Source of the DNA: Methylobacterium trifolii
Lineage (GTDB): Bacteria > Pseudomonadota > Alphaproteobacteria > Rhizobiales > Beijerinckiaceae
DNA length: 44,872 nucleotides
Direction: 5' to 3'
Assembly: GCF_022179685.1 (NCBI RefSeq)
Contig: NZ_BPRB01000120.1
Span: forward strand, 1-44,872
Shown here one piece after another: positions 8,001 to 17,018 of this stretch. The notes beneath the pieces are model-generated. The model did no database searches and had not been told where the DNA came from. It saw only the letters and a program-made list of their open reading frames with translations. The first letter of the stretch is position 1, and each line of letters opens with the position of its first letter. Both the position numbers and the translations under genes were made by a program.

Positions 8001-10199
8001 ATGGCGAACGGACGCGGACGGGCCGACCGGGGCGAACCGAACTTCGACGTGCCGGAAGGGCGCGCCGCGGATCGGGGCAGCCTCGACCTGCGCCTGTCGC
8101 GAGACGATCGCGCGGGAGGCGGCGTGGCGGGCGGTAGACGCGGAACGGACGAGGGCGCCAAGCGGGGGAACGCCGGGCCGGCCAAGGGCAGCCGCCGCAG
8201 CGTCGCGAAGAAGAAGCCGGGCCGGCGGCGCGGCTCGTTCCTCGGCCGACTCGTCTATGCGGGCATCGTGCTGGGCCTGTGGGCAATCATCGGGCTCGCC
8301 GGCCTGATCGCCTACCACGCCTCGCAACTGCCGCCGATCGATCAGCTCGCCGTGCCGAAGCGGCCCCCCAACATCGCGATCCTGGCCAGCGACGGTTCGC
8401 TGCTGGCCAACCGCGGCGAGACGGGCGGGCGCGTCGTCGGCATCAAGGAACTGCCGCCCTACCTGCCGCGCGCCTTCGTGGCGATCGAGGACCGGCGCTT
8501 CTACGGCCATTTCGGCGTCGACCCGGTCGGCATCGCCCGCGCGATCGGCCAGAACCTGACCCGGCGCGGCGTGGCCCAGGGCGGCTCGACCCTGACACAG
8601 CAGCTCGCCAAGAACCTGTTCCTCACGCCCGAGCGCTCGGCCTCGCGAAAGATCCAGGAGGCGATCCTGGCGCTGTGGCTGGAGCACAAGTACACCAAGG
8701 ACGAGATCCTCGAACTCTACCTCAACCGGGTCTATTTCGGCGCCGGCGCCTACGGCGTCGAGGCGGCGGCGCAGCGCTATTTCGGCAAGCCTGCCAAGAA
8801 CGTCAGCCTCGCCGAGGCCGCGATGCTCGGCGGCCTCGTCCAGGCCCCCTCGCGGCTCGCGCCCAACCGCAACCTGCCGGCCGCCCAGGCGCGGGCGGCG
8901 CAGGTGCTGGCCGCGATGCAGGACGTGGGCTTCATCCAGGCCCAGGACGCCAAGGTGGCCCTGGCCCAGCCGGCGCGCCCCGCGAGCAGCCGCGGCGGCG
9001 GCTCGGCCAACTACGTCGCCGACCTGGTGATGGACGTGCTCGACGACTTCGTCGGCAAGTTCGAGGCCGACATCACGGTGCAGACCACCGTCGACACCGG
9101 CCTCCAGGCCGCGGCCGAGAAGGCGCTGGTGGACGAGCTGAACGCCAAGGGTGGACGCTACAACGTCGGCCAGGGCGCCCTGGTCTCGATGCGGCCGGAC
9201 GGGGCGATCCGGGCGCTGATCGGCGGCCGCGACTACGCCCAGAGCCAGTTCAACCGGGCGACCACGGCCAAGCGCCAGCCCGGCTCGTCGTTCAAGCCCT
9301 TCGTCTACCTCGCGGCCGTCGAGCGCGGAGCCACGCCCGATACCGTGCGGGAGGACGCGCCAGTCCGCATCGGCAACTGGCAGCCGGAGAACTACTCCCA
9401 CCAGTACGAGGGTGCGGTCACGCTGCGCACCGCGTTGGCGCTCTCGCTGAACACCGTGGCGGTGCGCCTCGGCCAGGAGGTCGGCCCCAAGGCCGTTGTG
9501 CAGACGGCCCAGCGCCTCGGCATCACTTCGGCGCTCCAGGCCAACGGTTCGATCGCGCTCGGCACCTCCGAGGTGACGCCGCTGGAGATGGTGGGCGCCT
9601 ACGGTGCCTTCGCCAACGGCGGCACCGGCGTGATTCCCTATGTCGTCACCACCGTGAAGACGGGGGGCGGCAAGCTGCTCTACAAGCGCGGGGAGGGCGG
9701 CCTCGGACGCGTCATCGATGCCAACGCCGTCGGCATGATGAACGCGATGATGCACGAGACCTTCGTGATCGGCACCGCCAAGAAGGGCGACATCCCGGGT
9801 TGGGACCTCGCCGGCAAGACCGGCACCAGCCAGGATTTCCGCGACGCTTGGTTCATCGGCTACTCGGGCAGCCTCGTCACCGGCATCTGGCTCGGCAACG
9901 ACGACGGCGAGCCGACCAAGAAGGCGTCCGGCGGCAACCTGCCGCTGGAGATCTGGAAGACCTACATGGGCGTCGCGCTCAAGGGCCAGACGCCGGTGCC
10001 GCTGCCTGGCCTCAACCGCTGGCGCAAGGCCCCCGAGACGACGGCCTCCGTCGCCAGCGCCAGCCCCGGCGGCCTGCTCGGCCAGTTGCTCGGCGAGCCT
10101 GCCGCGCCCGCGCCCCGGCCCCAGCCGGAACGGCGGCCGAGCGGTCCGAGCCGCGACGACCGGAACTTCATCGAGAAGCTGTTCGGGCTCGGCGAGTGA
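8001..10199 (+). CDS. Penicillin-binding protein 1A, bifunctional transglycosylase/transpeptidase
   Basis: Class A PBP, 732 residues, that polymerises and cross-links peptidoglycan in the periplasm. A long basic cytoplasmic N-terminus (1-82, Arg/Lys/Gly-rich) precedes a single transmembrane helix at about 83-106. GT51 motifs are present: EDRRFYGHFG (E163), GGSTLTQQLAKN, and KYTKDEILELYLNRVYFG. Transpeptidase motifs are SSFK (Ser nucleophile and Lys), SLN and KTGTSQDFRDAWF. The C-terminal tail is Pro/Arg-rich. The ATG at 8001 (GACGGGA upstream) is preferred over an in-frame ATG at 7875 because the extra 42 residues look like untranslated GC sequence. The protein is longer than minimal PBP1A mainly because of the basic tail. 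Confidence 0.94.
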   Translation: MANGRGRADRGEPNFDVPEGRAADRGSLDLRLSRDDRAGGGVAGGRRGTDEGAKRGNAGPAKGSRRSVAKKKPGRRRGSFLGRLVYAGIVLGLWAIIGLAGLIAYHASQLPPIDQLAVPKRPPNIAILASDGSLLANRGETGGRVVGIKELPPYLPRAFVAIEDRRFYGHFGVDPVGIARAIGQNLTRRGVAQGGSTLTQQLAKNLFLTPERSASRKIQEAILALWLEHKYTKDEILELYLNRVYFGAGAYGVEAAAQRYFGKPAKNVSLAEAAMLGGLVQAPSRLAPNRNLPAAQARAAQVLAAMQDVGFIQAQDAKVALAQPARPASSRGGGSANYVADLVMDVLDDFVGKFEADITVQTTVDTGLQAAAEKALVDELNAKGGRYNVGQGALVSMRPDGAIRALIGGRDYAQSQFNRATTAKRQPGSSFKPFVYLAAVERGATPDTVREDAPVRIGNWQPENYSHQYEGAVTLRTALALSLNTVAVRLGQEVGPKAVVQTAQRLGITSALQANGSIALGTSEVTPLEMVGAYGAFANGGTGVIPYVVTTVKTGGGKLLYKRGEGGLGRVIDANAVGMMNAMMHETFVIGTAKKGDIPGWDLAGKTGTSQDFRDAWFIGYSGSLVTGIWLGNDDGEPTKKASGGNLPLEIWKTYMGVALKGQTPVPLPGLNRWRKAPETTASVASASPGGLLGQLLGEPAAPAPRPQPERRPSGPSRDDRNFIEKLFGLGE

Positions 10200-10216
10200 T
10201 AGGGATGATCCCTATC
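10198..10216. terminator. Short palindrome after PBP1A stop
   Basis: GATAGGGA and TCCCTATC form a perfect 8-base-pair stem with a 3-base loop, overlapping the PBP1A stop codon. There is no T-run, so intrinsic termination is only possible, not shown. Confidence 0.3.
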
Positions 10217-10432
10217 GAATCCCGCGTCCGGTCTCGAAGGCGCCGTAGACTGTCCCGATGCGTTTTGATCCGTCGAAGCTGGCCGAAGGATCATCGAATG
10301 CAGTCTTGCCTCTTAGTTTGAACTCTCGAAACAGACATGGTCGGATGTTCCGGCCGGGGCGATCGCCTTATCCGTGCGGTAAGGATTGCACGGTACGGTT
10401 GCGGACCGGTACGACTCTCGGGCCAGGCACCG

Positions 10433-12031
10433 ATGTTCCCAGGATGGATGCGAGTCGCGACGGGGCACCTGCGGCGTGATCGCGCCTCGCGCCTGATCGC
10501 CTCCATCGGCCTGAGCGTGACGGTCTGCCTGATCCTGCTGGGGATCTACCTGATCCGCGACCTGCGCGACGGAGCCTGGCGGCAGGCGGAACGGAACGCG
10601 GAGAACCTGCTGGCCCTGATCGAAGAGGGCGTCGGCCGGAACGTCCGGATGTACGACCTCTCCCTGAGGGCGGCGGCCGAGGGAGCCTCGCGCGCCGACA
10701 TCGCGGCACTCGATCCCGAGCTGCAGCATCTCGTCCTGTTCGATCGGGCGGCGACCGCGTCGGGGCTCGGGATGATCGCCGTGACCGATGCCGCGGGCCG
10801 CGTCCGGTTGGCCTCCGATCCGGTCTTCCCGGTCGGCAGCTCGCTGGCCGACCACCCGGAGTTTCGAACGCTGGAAGGCGACCCCGGGGCGGGCCTCGTC
10901 GTCTCCGATGCGCGCCTGTCCCGTCTGACCGGCTGGCCGGTCATGCCCATGGCCCGCCGCATCACCAATCCGGACGGCTCCTTCGGCGGCATCGTCAGCG
11001 GGGCCATCCGCCTCGACTATTTCCAGAGGCTGTTCTCGCGTCTGCGCATCTCCGACGGCATTTCGGTCAACCTGTTCCATGCGGACGGCACGCTGCTCGC
11101 GAAGCAGCCGGCGGCCCCCGGAGACATGGGCCGCAGCATCGCCGCCGGAGAGACCTACAGACGGTTCCGCGCCAGCGAGCGCGGCCTCCTCGTCGGCACC
11201 TCGCACCTCGACGGACAGCGGCGGCTCTACGCCTTCGCCAACATCGAGGGCCTGCCGCTGATCGTGGACGTGGCCGTGAGCGTCGAGAGCATCGATGCCG
11301 CATGGATGTCCAAGGCCGCCCTCATCGCGTGCCTGATCCTCGGGCTCAGCGGGATCACCTTCTGGCTGACCCTGCTGCTCCAGCGGGAGATCGCCCTCCG
11401 GGCGGCCGCCGAGTCCTCGTCGCGGGCGGCCAACGCCGAATTGTCGCTGCTGGCCTCGACCGACAGCCTCACGGGGCTGCCGAACCGGCGCCGCTACGAC
11501 GAAGTGATCGCCGGAACCTGGCGCGAGGCCGCGAAGACCGGGGTGCCGCTCGCGCTGCTCCTGATCGACGCCGACCACTTCAAGCAGTTCAACGATCACT
11601 TCGGCCACCATCGCGGCGATGGCGTTCTCAAGGCCATCGCCGGATGTCTTCACCTCGACCGGCCCGGCGCCATCGCCTGTCGCATCGGCGGCGAGGAGTT
11701 CGCCGTGATCCTGCCCGGCCTCCAGGCGATGGAGGCGCGGGTGGTGGCCGAGCAGGTCCGCAGGGCGGTCGTGCTGCTGCAGATCCCGCACGCGCCCGAG
11801 ATGGGCGGGGTCGCGACCGTCAGCATCGGCGTCGGGCATGCGCACCCCTCGGGCGACGACTGCTTCGAGCCCCTGTTCGCGGCGGCCGACGCCGCCCTCT
11901 ACGAGGCGAAGCGGAGCGGGCGCAACCGCGTGCGCATCGCCGGCGAGGCTTTGCAGAATGCCCAGGCCGGAAGCCCCGGCGCCGAAGTGGGCCGGTCCAT
12001 GAAGGCCCGACGCGAATACCGCCGCGCCTGA
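10433..12031 (+). CDS. Membrane diguanylate cyclase, dCache sensor plus GGDEF
   Basis: 532 residues. Transmembrane helix 1 (about 21-42) is followed by a roughly 245-residue periplasmic region of double-Cache type (VTDAAGRVRLASDP, MARRITNPDGSFGGIVSGAI). Transmembrane helix 2 (about 294-317), a linker helix and a GGDEF domain follow. The active site is GGEEF at 419-423 and the upstream metal Asp is in LLIDADHFKQFND, so it should make c-di-GMP. The inhibitory RxxD I-site is not evident before the active site, suggesting no product feedback. It has no EAL domain. The start could also be ATG 10448. It is convergent with the porin gene downstream. The ligand is unknown. Confidence 0.9.
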   Translation: MFPGWMRVATGHLRRDRASRLIASIGLSVTVCLILLGIYLIRDLRDGAWRQAERNAENLLALIEEGVGRNVRMYDLSLRAAAEGASRADIAALDPELQHLVLFDRAATASGLGMIAVTDAAGRVRLASDPVFPVGSSLADHPEFRTLEGDPGAGLVVSDARLSRLTGWPVMPMARRITNPDGSFGGIVSGAIRLDYFQRLFSRLRISDGISVNLFHADGTLLAKQPAAPGDMGRSIAAGETYRRFRASERGLLVGTSHLDGQRRLYAFANIEGLPLIVDVAVSVESIDAAWMSKAALIACLILGLSGITFWLTLLLQREIALRAAAESSSRAANAELSLLASTDSLTGLPNRRRYDEVIAGTWREAAKTGVPLALLLIDADHFKQFNDHFGHHRGDGVLKAIAGCLHLDRPGAIACRIGGEEFAVILPGLQAMEARVVAEQVRRAVVLLQIPHAPEMGGVATVSIGVGHAHPSGDDCFEPLFAAADAALYEAKRSGRNRVRIAGEALQNAQAGSPGAEVGRSMKARREYRRA

Positions 12032-12046
12032 ACGGCCGGACGACCG

Positions 12047-13312
12047 TTACCAGTAGACCTGGAAGCGGCCTATGAAGGCGTCGGCATCGATCGCCCGGCC
12101 GCCTTGGAGGGCGGACGGGGCGGTGCGGGAGCGGACGTAGTCGGCCGTCAGGCGCAGGTTCCTGTCCGGATACCAGTTCACGCCGAGCGTCAGGTCGCGC
12201 TCGATGCCGCCGCGGACGGAGCCGTCGTCGAGATCGATCGCGCTGATGCGGGCACCGACCTCGAACACGCCGAAGCCGCCGTTGACGAGGCGCTGGGCGT
12301 CGCCGACCTTGACCCCTTCGAAGATCGCGTAGGTCGTGCCGTATTTCGGCACGAGGGCGTAGGCGCGGCCGCGGCCGTTGAGGACGTAGCTCGCCTGCAC
12401 GTAGCCGCCCTGGAAGCTGAGCGGCCGGGCGCCGCCGAAACGCTCCACCTGCGTGCGGACGTACTCGGCCTGGACCAGGAACGGCCCGCTGCCGTAGGCC
12501 GCCTCCAGGCCGATCCGGCCGACGCCGGTGGCGTCACGGATGTCGCCGGTGTCCACGAACTGCCGTGCGAACAGGAACGCCTCCGAACGCGAGGACAGTT
12601 GCAGGGGCTCCGCGTCGCGCGGCAGGCTGCGGTAGCTGCCCGCCAGCCCGAGATGCAGCACGGCGTCGCCGGTGCGGATCGGCGCCCATGTGGCGCGGGT
12701 GGTCGCGGCGACCCCCTCGCTGCGGATGCCGGTGTTGGCGTTGCCGCCGAAGACGCTCGCCACCAGCGTCCAGCGCTCGCCGTTCCGCCCGGCGGCGAAG
12801 CCGAAGTTGCGCGCGGGCGCGAAGGCGTCGGCGAGGGAGCGCTCCGTGAAGACGGTGGTGTTGTCGCCGCTCAGCTGGTCGAGGCTGAAGGGCTCCTTCA
12901 TGTTGCCCACGCTCAGCATCGTGTCCGGAAGCGCCCGCCATGCGACGACCGCGTCGTTGATCGGGCGCATGGGGTCGGCGAAATCGTACTGGAAGGCGAT
13001 CTCCAGGGACTTCCCGAGGCTGAGATAGCTCTCGATCCACGAGCGCCGCACGGCGACGGTGTCCGGGAACGGCTCCGGAAAGCCCGGCTGCCGGATCGCG
13101 GCGGCGCCGAAGTCGAGCTGGAGCTTGCCGCCGATCCTGAGCCTAGCGGCCTCGTCGCGGAAGCTGAGGGTGATGCCCTTGTCGTCGACGGTGAGCGTCT
13201 CGCCGTAGGGGCCGGGGAGCGGGCCCTGATCGGCTGCGGACGCAGGCTGCGCGAGGAGGTTGCCGAGCACAAGGAGTACGGCCGGCGCCCACGCGGTCGA
13301 TCGGCTCGGCAT
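12047..13312 (-). CDS. Outer-membrane porin, OprO/OprP (phosphate-selective) type
   Basis: 421 residues with a Sec signal peptide (AVLLVLGNLLAQPASA, cleavage about residue 27). Alternating-strand sequence follows throughout, and the protein ends in a terminal aromatic residue (FQVYW), the beta-barrel assembly signal. The motifs KGITLSFRDEAARLRIGGKLQLDFG, RRSWIESYLSLGKSLEIAFQYDF and VGNMKEPFSLDQL are typical of the OprO/P family. The start at 13312 has GAGGGT upstream. Family naming implies phosphate or polyphosphate uptake, but many members are general anion channels, so substrate is not assigned. There is no phosphate-regulon gene next to it and no pho box was recognised. Confidence 0.88.
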   Translation of the reverse strand: MPSRSTAWAPAVLLVLGNLLAQPASAADQGPLPGPYGETLTVDDKGITLSFRDEAARLRIGGKLQLDFGAAAIRQPGFPEPFPDTVAVRRSWIESYLSLGKSLEIAFQYDFADPMRPINDAVVAWRALPDTMLSVGNMKEPFSLDQLSGDNTTVFTERSLADAFAPARNFGFAAGRNGERWTLVASVFGGNANTGIRSEGVAATTRATWAPIRTGDAVLHLGLAGSYRSLPRDAEPLQLSSRSEAFLFARQFVDTGDIRDATGVGRIGLEAAYGSGPFLVQAEYVRTQVERFGGARPLSFQGGYVQASYVLNGRGRAYALVPKYGTTYAIFEGVKVGDAQRLVNGGFGVFEVGARISAIDLDDGSVRGGIERDLTLGVNWYPDRNLRLTADYVRSRTAPSALQGGRAIDADAFIGRFQVYW

Positions 13313-13400
13313 GTCGGACCCTCGGATCGCCCCACCGGCCCATAGCCGAGCCCGCGCGGCCGGGCTCGGGCTATTCGGCCACACCCTGTAGCAATCGCGC

Positions 13401-14240
13401 TCACAGCATCGGCAGGGTCCGCGGCCGGGGCCCGCGGGGGAACTGTGCCTCGATCAGCGTCAGTTCGGCGGCGGTCAGGCGGAGGGCGGCCGCTCCAGCG
13501 TTCTCGACCGCGCGCGTGGGCCGGCCCGTCTTGGGGATGGTGAAGGTGTTGTCCAGCCGCGTCAGGAAGGCGAGGGCCACGGCATAGGGCGTGGTGCCGT
13601 GCGCGACGGCGATCCCGGCCAGGGCCCGGCCGCCAGGGCTCGCGGGATCGGGAAAGTCTCCGCTGCCGAAGGGCGAATAGCCGACCAGGGCGACGCCGTT
13701 GCGGGTGCACCAGGGCAGGACCGCGTGCTCGATCGCCCGCTCGCCGAGATGGTAGAGCACCTGGTTGCAGGCGATCCGGTAGGGGCCGGCGATGGCCAGT
13801 GCCCGGTCCAGGTCCTCCACGTCGAAGTTGCTGAGGCCCCAGGACAGGATCTTGCCGGCCTTTCGCAGGTCCTCGAAGCCCGCGACCGTCTCCTCGAGGG
13901 CATGGTTGCCGGGCCAGTGCAGGAGGTAGCAGTCGAGACGGTCCGTGCGCAGGCGACGGAGGGACTGCTCGCAGGCCCGCACCACCCCGCGGCGGGTGGC
14001 GTTGCCGGGCACGACCTTCGAGACCAGGACCAGCTCCTCGCGAAGGCCGGCGATCGCCTCGCCCACGATGGCTTCCGCCTCGCCGTACATCTCGGCGGTG
14101 TCGATATGGGTCATCCCCGCATCGATGCCGGCCCGCAGCGCGGCGACCGCCCCGTCCCGTTCGGCGGAGTCGATGCGCCAGGTTCCCTGGCCGATGACGG
14201 GGACGCGAATCCCGGTCGGGCCGAAGCGTCTCGCGAGCAT
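13401..14240 (-). CDS. Aldo/keto reductase
   Basis: 279-residue NADPH-dependent oxidoreductase with a TIM barrel. The catalytic tetrad is present: D47 and Y52 (HIDTAEMYG), K75 (LVSKV) and H108 (LLHWPG). The cofactor-binding end reads TIPKTGRPTRAVENAGAAALRL. The ATG at 14240 has GGAG about nine bases upstream; the in-frame extension to 14444 is not protein-like. The gene sits 88 bases downstream of the porin start on the same strand, so the pair could be cotranscribed with the reductase second only if the promoter lies further up. Substrate unknown. Confidence 0.92.
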   Translation of the reverse strand: MLARRFGPTGIRVPVIGQGTWRIDSAERDGAVAALRAGIDAGMTHIDTAEMYGEAEAIVGEAIAGLREELVLVSKVVPGNATRRGVVRACEQSLRRLRTDRLDCYLLHWPGNHALEETVAGFEDLRKAGKILSWGLSNFDVEDLDRALAIAGPYRIACNQVLYHLGERAIEHAVLPWCTRNGVALVGYSPFGSGDFPDPASPGGRALAGIAVAHGTTPYAVALAFLTRLDNTFTIPKTGRPTRAVENAGAAALRLTAAELTLIEAQFPRGPRPRTLPML

Positions 14241-14600
14241 GGCAAGGCTCCCTGTCCGGGCATTCCGGACTTCGCTGCCGTCATGGCGGCATCTCTCGAT
14301 CCGGACCCGTAGACCTCTCGTGGGCCTCTTGGAACGGTCCGGACGCGTCGCCGACGCCTTATTCGCGCCATCATGGGGGGATGAGCAATGGGGTGGCGGC
14401 GCCGCCGGTGCCAGAGTTTTGGCCAGGGTCCCCTCCGTGTGCACCGTCGCTTCGAAGGCAAACGCGGATCACCGGAGCATCCGCGCGGGAAAACCGTTCG
14501 CGCGCGCGTGTCCTCCTGAAAGATCCGGTCCGCGGGACGATCTTCGCGTCCTGAAGCCGTCGAGACGGCTCCGCGTGACCGCCCTGACAGGGCCGGGCTG
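14241..14600. other. Divergent intergenic region
   Basis: 360 bases between the divergent aldo/keto reductase and cyclase genes. It must contain both promoters; none was identified. A 57-codon frame starting at 14381 has a G-rich stretch directly at the ATG but no recognisable protein character. Confidence 0.4.
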
Positions 14601-15683
14601 ATGCTGCCGCACCATCGCTGGTTCTGGGGCGCGATCCTGCTCGCCGCCGCGAGCGCGGGCCTGCTCTACAACTTCATCTTCGCGCAGGGGGCCTCGCCGG
14701 CCGCCGGCTTCGTCTACGGCCTCTGCATGGGCTCGGCGGCCCTGGCCTTCGACCGCGGCCTGATCCTCGGCGGCCTCCAGGCCAAGATCCGGCGCCTGCC
14801 GGCCAGCCTCTACGTGCCGGCTGCCGAGTTCGTCTACGTGCTGATGATCGTGGCCGGCAACGCGCTGGGCGGCCTCGTGGTCTGGGGCCTCAGCCTGACC
14901 GGGGACCCGCTCTCCGAGGCCGTGCGGATCACGCCGCGGGTGCTGACCTACGCCCTCGCCGTCTCGGCGGTCCTCGTCTTCGTCATCCGCATGCGCGACC
15001 TGATCGGCGGCGAGGTCTTCGTGAACCTGCTGATCGGCCGCTACCACAAGCCGGTGCGCGAGGAGCGGATCTTCCTGTTCCTCGACGTAGTGGGCTCCAC
15101 CGCCTTCGCCGAGACCCATGGGGACCTGCGCGCGCAGGAATACCTCAGCGCCGTCTTCGCGACGCTGGCCGAGCCCGTGCGCCGCAACGCCGGCTCCACC
15201 GACGACTACATCGGCGACCTGGCGATGATCACGTGGCCGATGCAGCGCGGGCTGAAGGACGCCCGCTGCGTGGCCTGCGTCTTCGACGTTCTCGACCGGA
15301 TCGAGGCGGAGGCCGAGACCTGGACGGCGCGCTTCGGCACCGTCCCCCGCCTGCGCGCGGCCCTGCATGGCGGCTCCGTGGTCACGGCCGAAGTCGGGAT
15401 CGACCGGCACAAGATCGCCTATTTCGGGGATGCGGTGAACGTCACCTCTCGCATCGAGGCCCTGTGCCGGCCGCTCGGGGTCGACGTGCTGATCTCCCAG
15501 GACCTGCTCGACCGGCTCGGGGACCTGCCGCCCGGCATCCATGCGCGGTCGCTGGGCGCACACGCCCTGCGCGGGCGGGGGCAGCCCCTGTCCGTGGCCA
15601 CCCTGGAGCGTGCGGGCGTCGGCGGAGCGCGTCCGACGGCCGTCGCGGGCGCGGTCCCAGTGGCGGCGGCCGCAATCCGATGA
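14601..15683 (+). CDS. Membrane-bound class III adenylate/guanylate cyclase
   Basis: 360 residues. Hydrophobic helices occupy about 8-30, 36-50, 74-98 and 113-130. The cyclase homology domain follows from about 155. Metal-binding aspartates are D162 (LFLDVVGST) and D206 (YIGDLAMITW). The substrate and transition-state region YFGDAVNVTSRIEAL gives D277, N280 and R284. All class III catalytic positions appear occupied, so it is likely active; cAMP is the usual product. The membrane part resembles the unnamed hydrophobic sensor of rhizobial cyclases, not CHASE2. A Val/Ala-rich tail ends the protein. The next gene start is 43 bases downstream. Confidence 0.9.
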   Translation: MLPHHRWFWGAILLAAASAGLLYNFIFAQGASPAAGFVYGLCMGSAALAFDRGLILGGLQAKIRRLPASLYVPAAEFVYVLMIVAGNALGGLVVWGLSLTGDPLSEAVRITPRVLTYALAVSAVLVFVIRMRDLIGGEVFVNLLIGRYHKPVREERIFLFLDVVGSTAFAETHGDLRAQEYLSAVFATLAEPVRRNAGSTDDYIGDLAMITWPMQRGLKDARCVACVFDVLDRIEAEAETWTARFGTVPRLRAALHGGSVVTAEVGIDRHKIAYFGDAVNVTSRIEALCRPLGVDVLISQDLLDRLGDLPPGIHARSLGAHALRGRGQPLSVATLERAGVGGARPTAVAGAVPVAAAAIR

Positions 15684-15726
15684 GCACGCCGACCCGTTCC
15701 GGCCCGGCGCCTGCGAGGCGCTGCGG

Positions 15727-15882
15727 ATGGCCCCGCGCCTCGGGCTGCCACCGCTGGGTGTTGTCGTGGTCGGTCGGGCGACAATCGCCTCGATCGGCGG
15801 GGACATCGACAAGGGCCGCTTCGCCCTGGGTGTGATCCTGATCCCGGCGGGCTTCTCGGCCTGCCTCGTTCCGAAGCGTTGA
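15727..15882 (+). CDS. Possible small membrane peptide
   Basis: A 51-codon frame filling the gap between the cyclase and yaiI. The predicted peptide (starts MAPRLGLPPLG, ends ACLVPKR) has two hydrophobic stretches around residues 10-17 and 33-45, and ends 12 bases before yaiI. There is no strong ribosome site. I do not recognise a family; it may be a shadow. The hydrophobic pattern and tight fit are the only support. Confidence 0.3.
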   Translation: MAPRLGLPPLGVVVVGRATIASIGGDIDKGRFALGVILIPAGFSACLVPKR

Positions 15883-15894
15883 GGCGTCCCGACC

Positions 15895-16359
15895 ATGCAA
15901 GGCCCGATCGCGATCTACCTCGATGCCGACGCCTGCCCGGTCAAGGACGAGTCCTATCGCGTTGCCGCCCGCTACGGGCTCCACGTCTACGTGGTCGCCA
16001 ACAGCATGCTGCAGGTCCCGCGCGAACCCTGGATCGAGCGCGTGCTGGTCGGCGACGGCCTCGACGCGGCCGACGACTGGATCGCCGAGCGGGCCGGGCC
16101 GGATGCGATCGTAGTCACCGCCGACGTGCCCCTGGCCAGCCGCTGCGTCCGGGCCGGCGCCACGGTGATCACGCCGGCCGGCAAGCCCTTCACCGACAGC
16201 TCGATCGGCATGGCCCTGGCAACGCGCGACCTGATGCAGTCCCTGCGTGAGGCGGGAACCATCACCGGCGGCCCGAAGCCGTTCTCCGCACGGGATCGCT
16301 CGGCATTCCTCGGCGCCCTCGACGGGGCCGTGAACCGTATGCGACGCCGGCAGGATTGA
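15895..16359 (+). CDS. yaiI: YaiI/YqxD family protein (UPF0178, DUF188)
   Basis: 154-residue conserved cytoplasmic protein of the YaiI/YqxD family, related to PIN-like nucleases, with no proven function. Family landmarks are visible: [13 protein letters not shown] at the N-terminus, [20 protein letters not shown] and the [19 protein letters not shown] block. Length matches the family. It is convergent with the BrnA-type gene; the two stop codons are adjacent (16359/16360). Confidence 0.93.
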   Translation: MQGPIAIYLDADACPVKDESYRVAARYGLHVYVVANSMLQVPREPWIERVLVGDGLDAADDWIAERAGPDAIVVTADVPLASRCVRAGATVITPAGKPFTDSSIGMALATRDLMQSLREAGTITGGPKPFSARDRSAFLGALDGAVNRMRRRQD

Positions 16360-16599
16360 TCAGGTCGCGACCAGATCCTTGAGGGCATCGTTGATGCGGT
16401 CCTGCCAGCCCGGACCATCCTTCTGGAAATGTTCCAGCACGGCACGGTCGAGACGCAGGGTCACCATTTCGCGGGCGCCCGGCACCGCGGCCGGCCGCCG
16501 CGGCTCGGGCGGTTCCGCCGGGGGCTTGGTCGAGGTCGCAGCCTTGAAGGCCGCCTCGGCCGCTTGCCGCGGGTCGGTGAAGCGCCGGTCGCGTGCCAT
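16360..16599 (-). CDS. BrnA-type antitoxin-like protein without BrnT
   Basis: 79 residues. The C-terminal half (VTLRLDRAVLEHFQKDGPGWQDRINDALKDLV) is the DUF4415/BrnA ribbon-helix-helix pattern, in which a beta strand and two helices bind DNA and repress the operon. The N-terminal half is Pro/Ala-rich and likely disordered. BrnA normally follows the RNase toxin BrnT, but no BrnT-like frame is adjacent. The upstream neighbour, two bases away, is a Lys/Ala-rich protein of a different kind. It may be an orphan antitoxin or a repressor recruited for another purpose. Confidence 0.85.
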   Translation of the reverse strand: MARDRRFTDPRQAAEAAFKAATSTKPPAEPPEPRRPAAVPGAREMVTLRLDRAVLEHFQKDGPGWQDRINDALKDLVAT

Positions 16600-16601
16600 C
16601 G

Positions 16602-17018
16602 TCAGGACGACTTGCCGGGCTGCGCGGCAGCCTTCTTTGCGCGGGCGGCCTTCGGCGCGGCTTTGGCGGGCACGGCCTTGACAGGTGCGGTCTTGGTGTT
16701 GGCCTGGATCACGCCGACCTTGGTCGCGCCCGCCTTGACGACACCCGTCTTGACCTTCGTGGCGCGGGGCTTCACCTCGGCGGCCTTCGACTCAGCCTCG
16801 GAAGCTTCCTTGGCGAGGCGCAGCTCGCGCAGGCGCACCGTCCGCTCGTCGACCGCCTTGATCGATGCCAGATGCTCGGCCATCGCCTGGGCGCCTTCGC
16901 GAGCCATGCGCTCGGCGCGTTCGGCACGCTCGGCGCGGCCTTCGGCCTTCGCCTTGGCTTCGGCCTCGGGGCTGAGGGCCACCTCGTTCTCGTCTTCCAG
17001 GTCGGTCTCGTCGCTCAT
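16602..17018 (-). CDS. Lys/Ala-rich protein of unknown function
   Basis: 138 residues, low complexity. An acidic N-terminus (SDETDLEDENE) leads into a helical charged segment with RAERAERMA repeats and a coiled-coil-like region to about residue 80. An H1-like tail follows, rich in Lys, Ala, Pro and Thr (VKAVPAKAAPKAARAKKAA). Such tails are seen in histone-like or nucleic-acid-binding bacterial proteins. The ATG at 17018 has AAAGGA upstream. The stop is two bases from the BrnA-like start, so the two are cotranscribed. No family is recognised; DNA binding is an inference from composition. Confidence 0.75.
   Translation of the reverse strand: MSDETDLEDENEVALSPEAEAKAKAEGRAERAERAERMAREGAQAMAEHLASIKAVDERTVRLRELRLAKEASEAESKAAEVKPRATKVKTGVVKAGATKVGVIQANTKTAPVKAVPAKAAPKAARAKKAAAQPGKSS

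Noticed and set aside
14381-14554. 57-codon frame with G-rich start between aldo/keto reductase and cyclase
   Set aside because: The G-run touches the ATG, so it cannot act as a ribosome site, and the peptide is Arg/Pro-rich.
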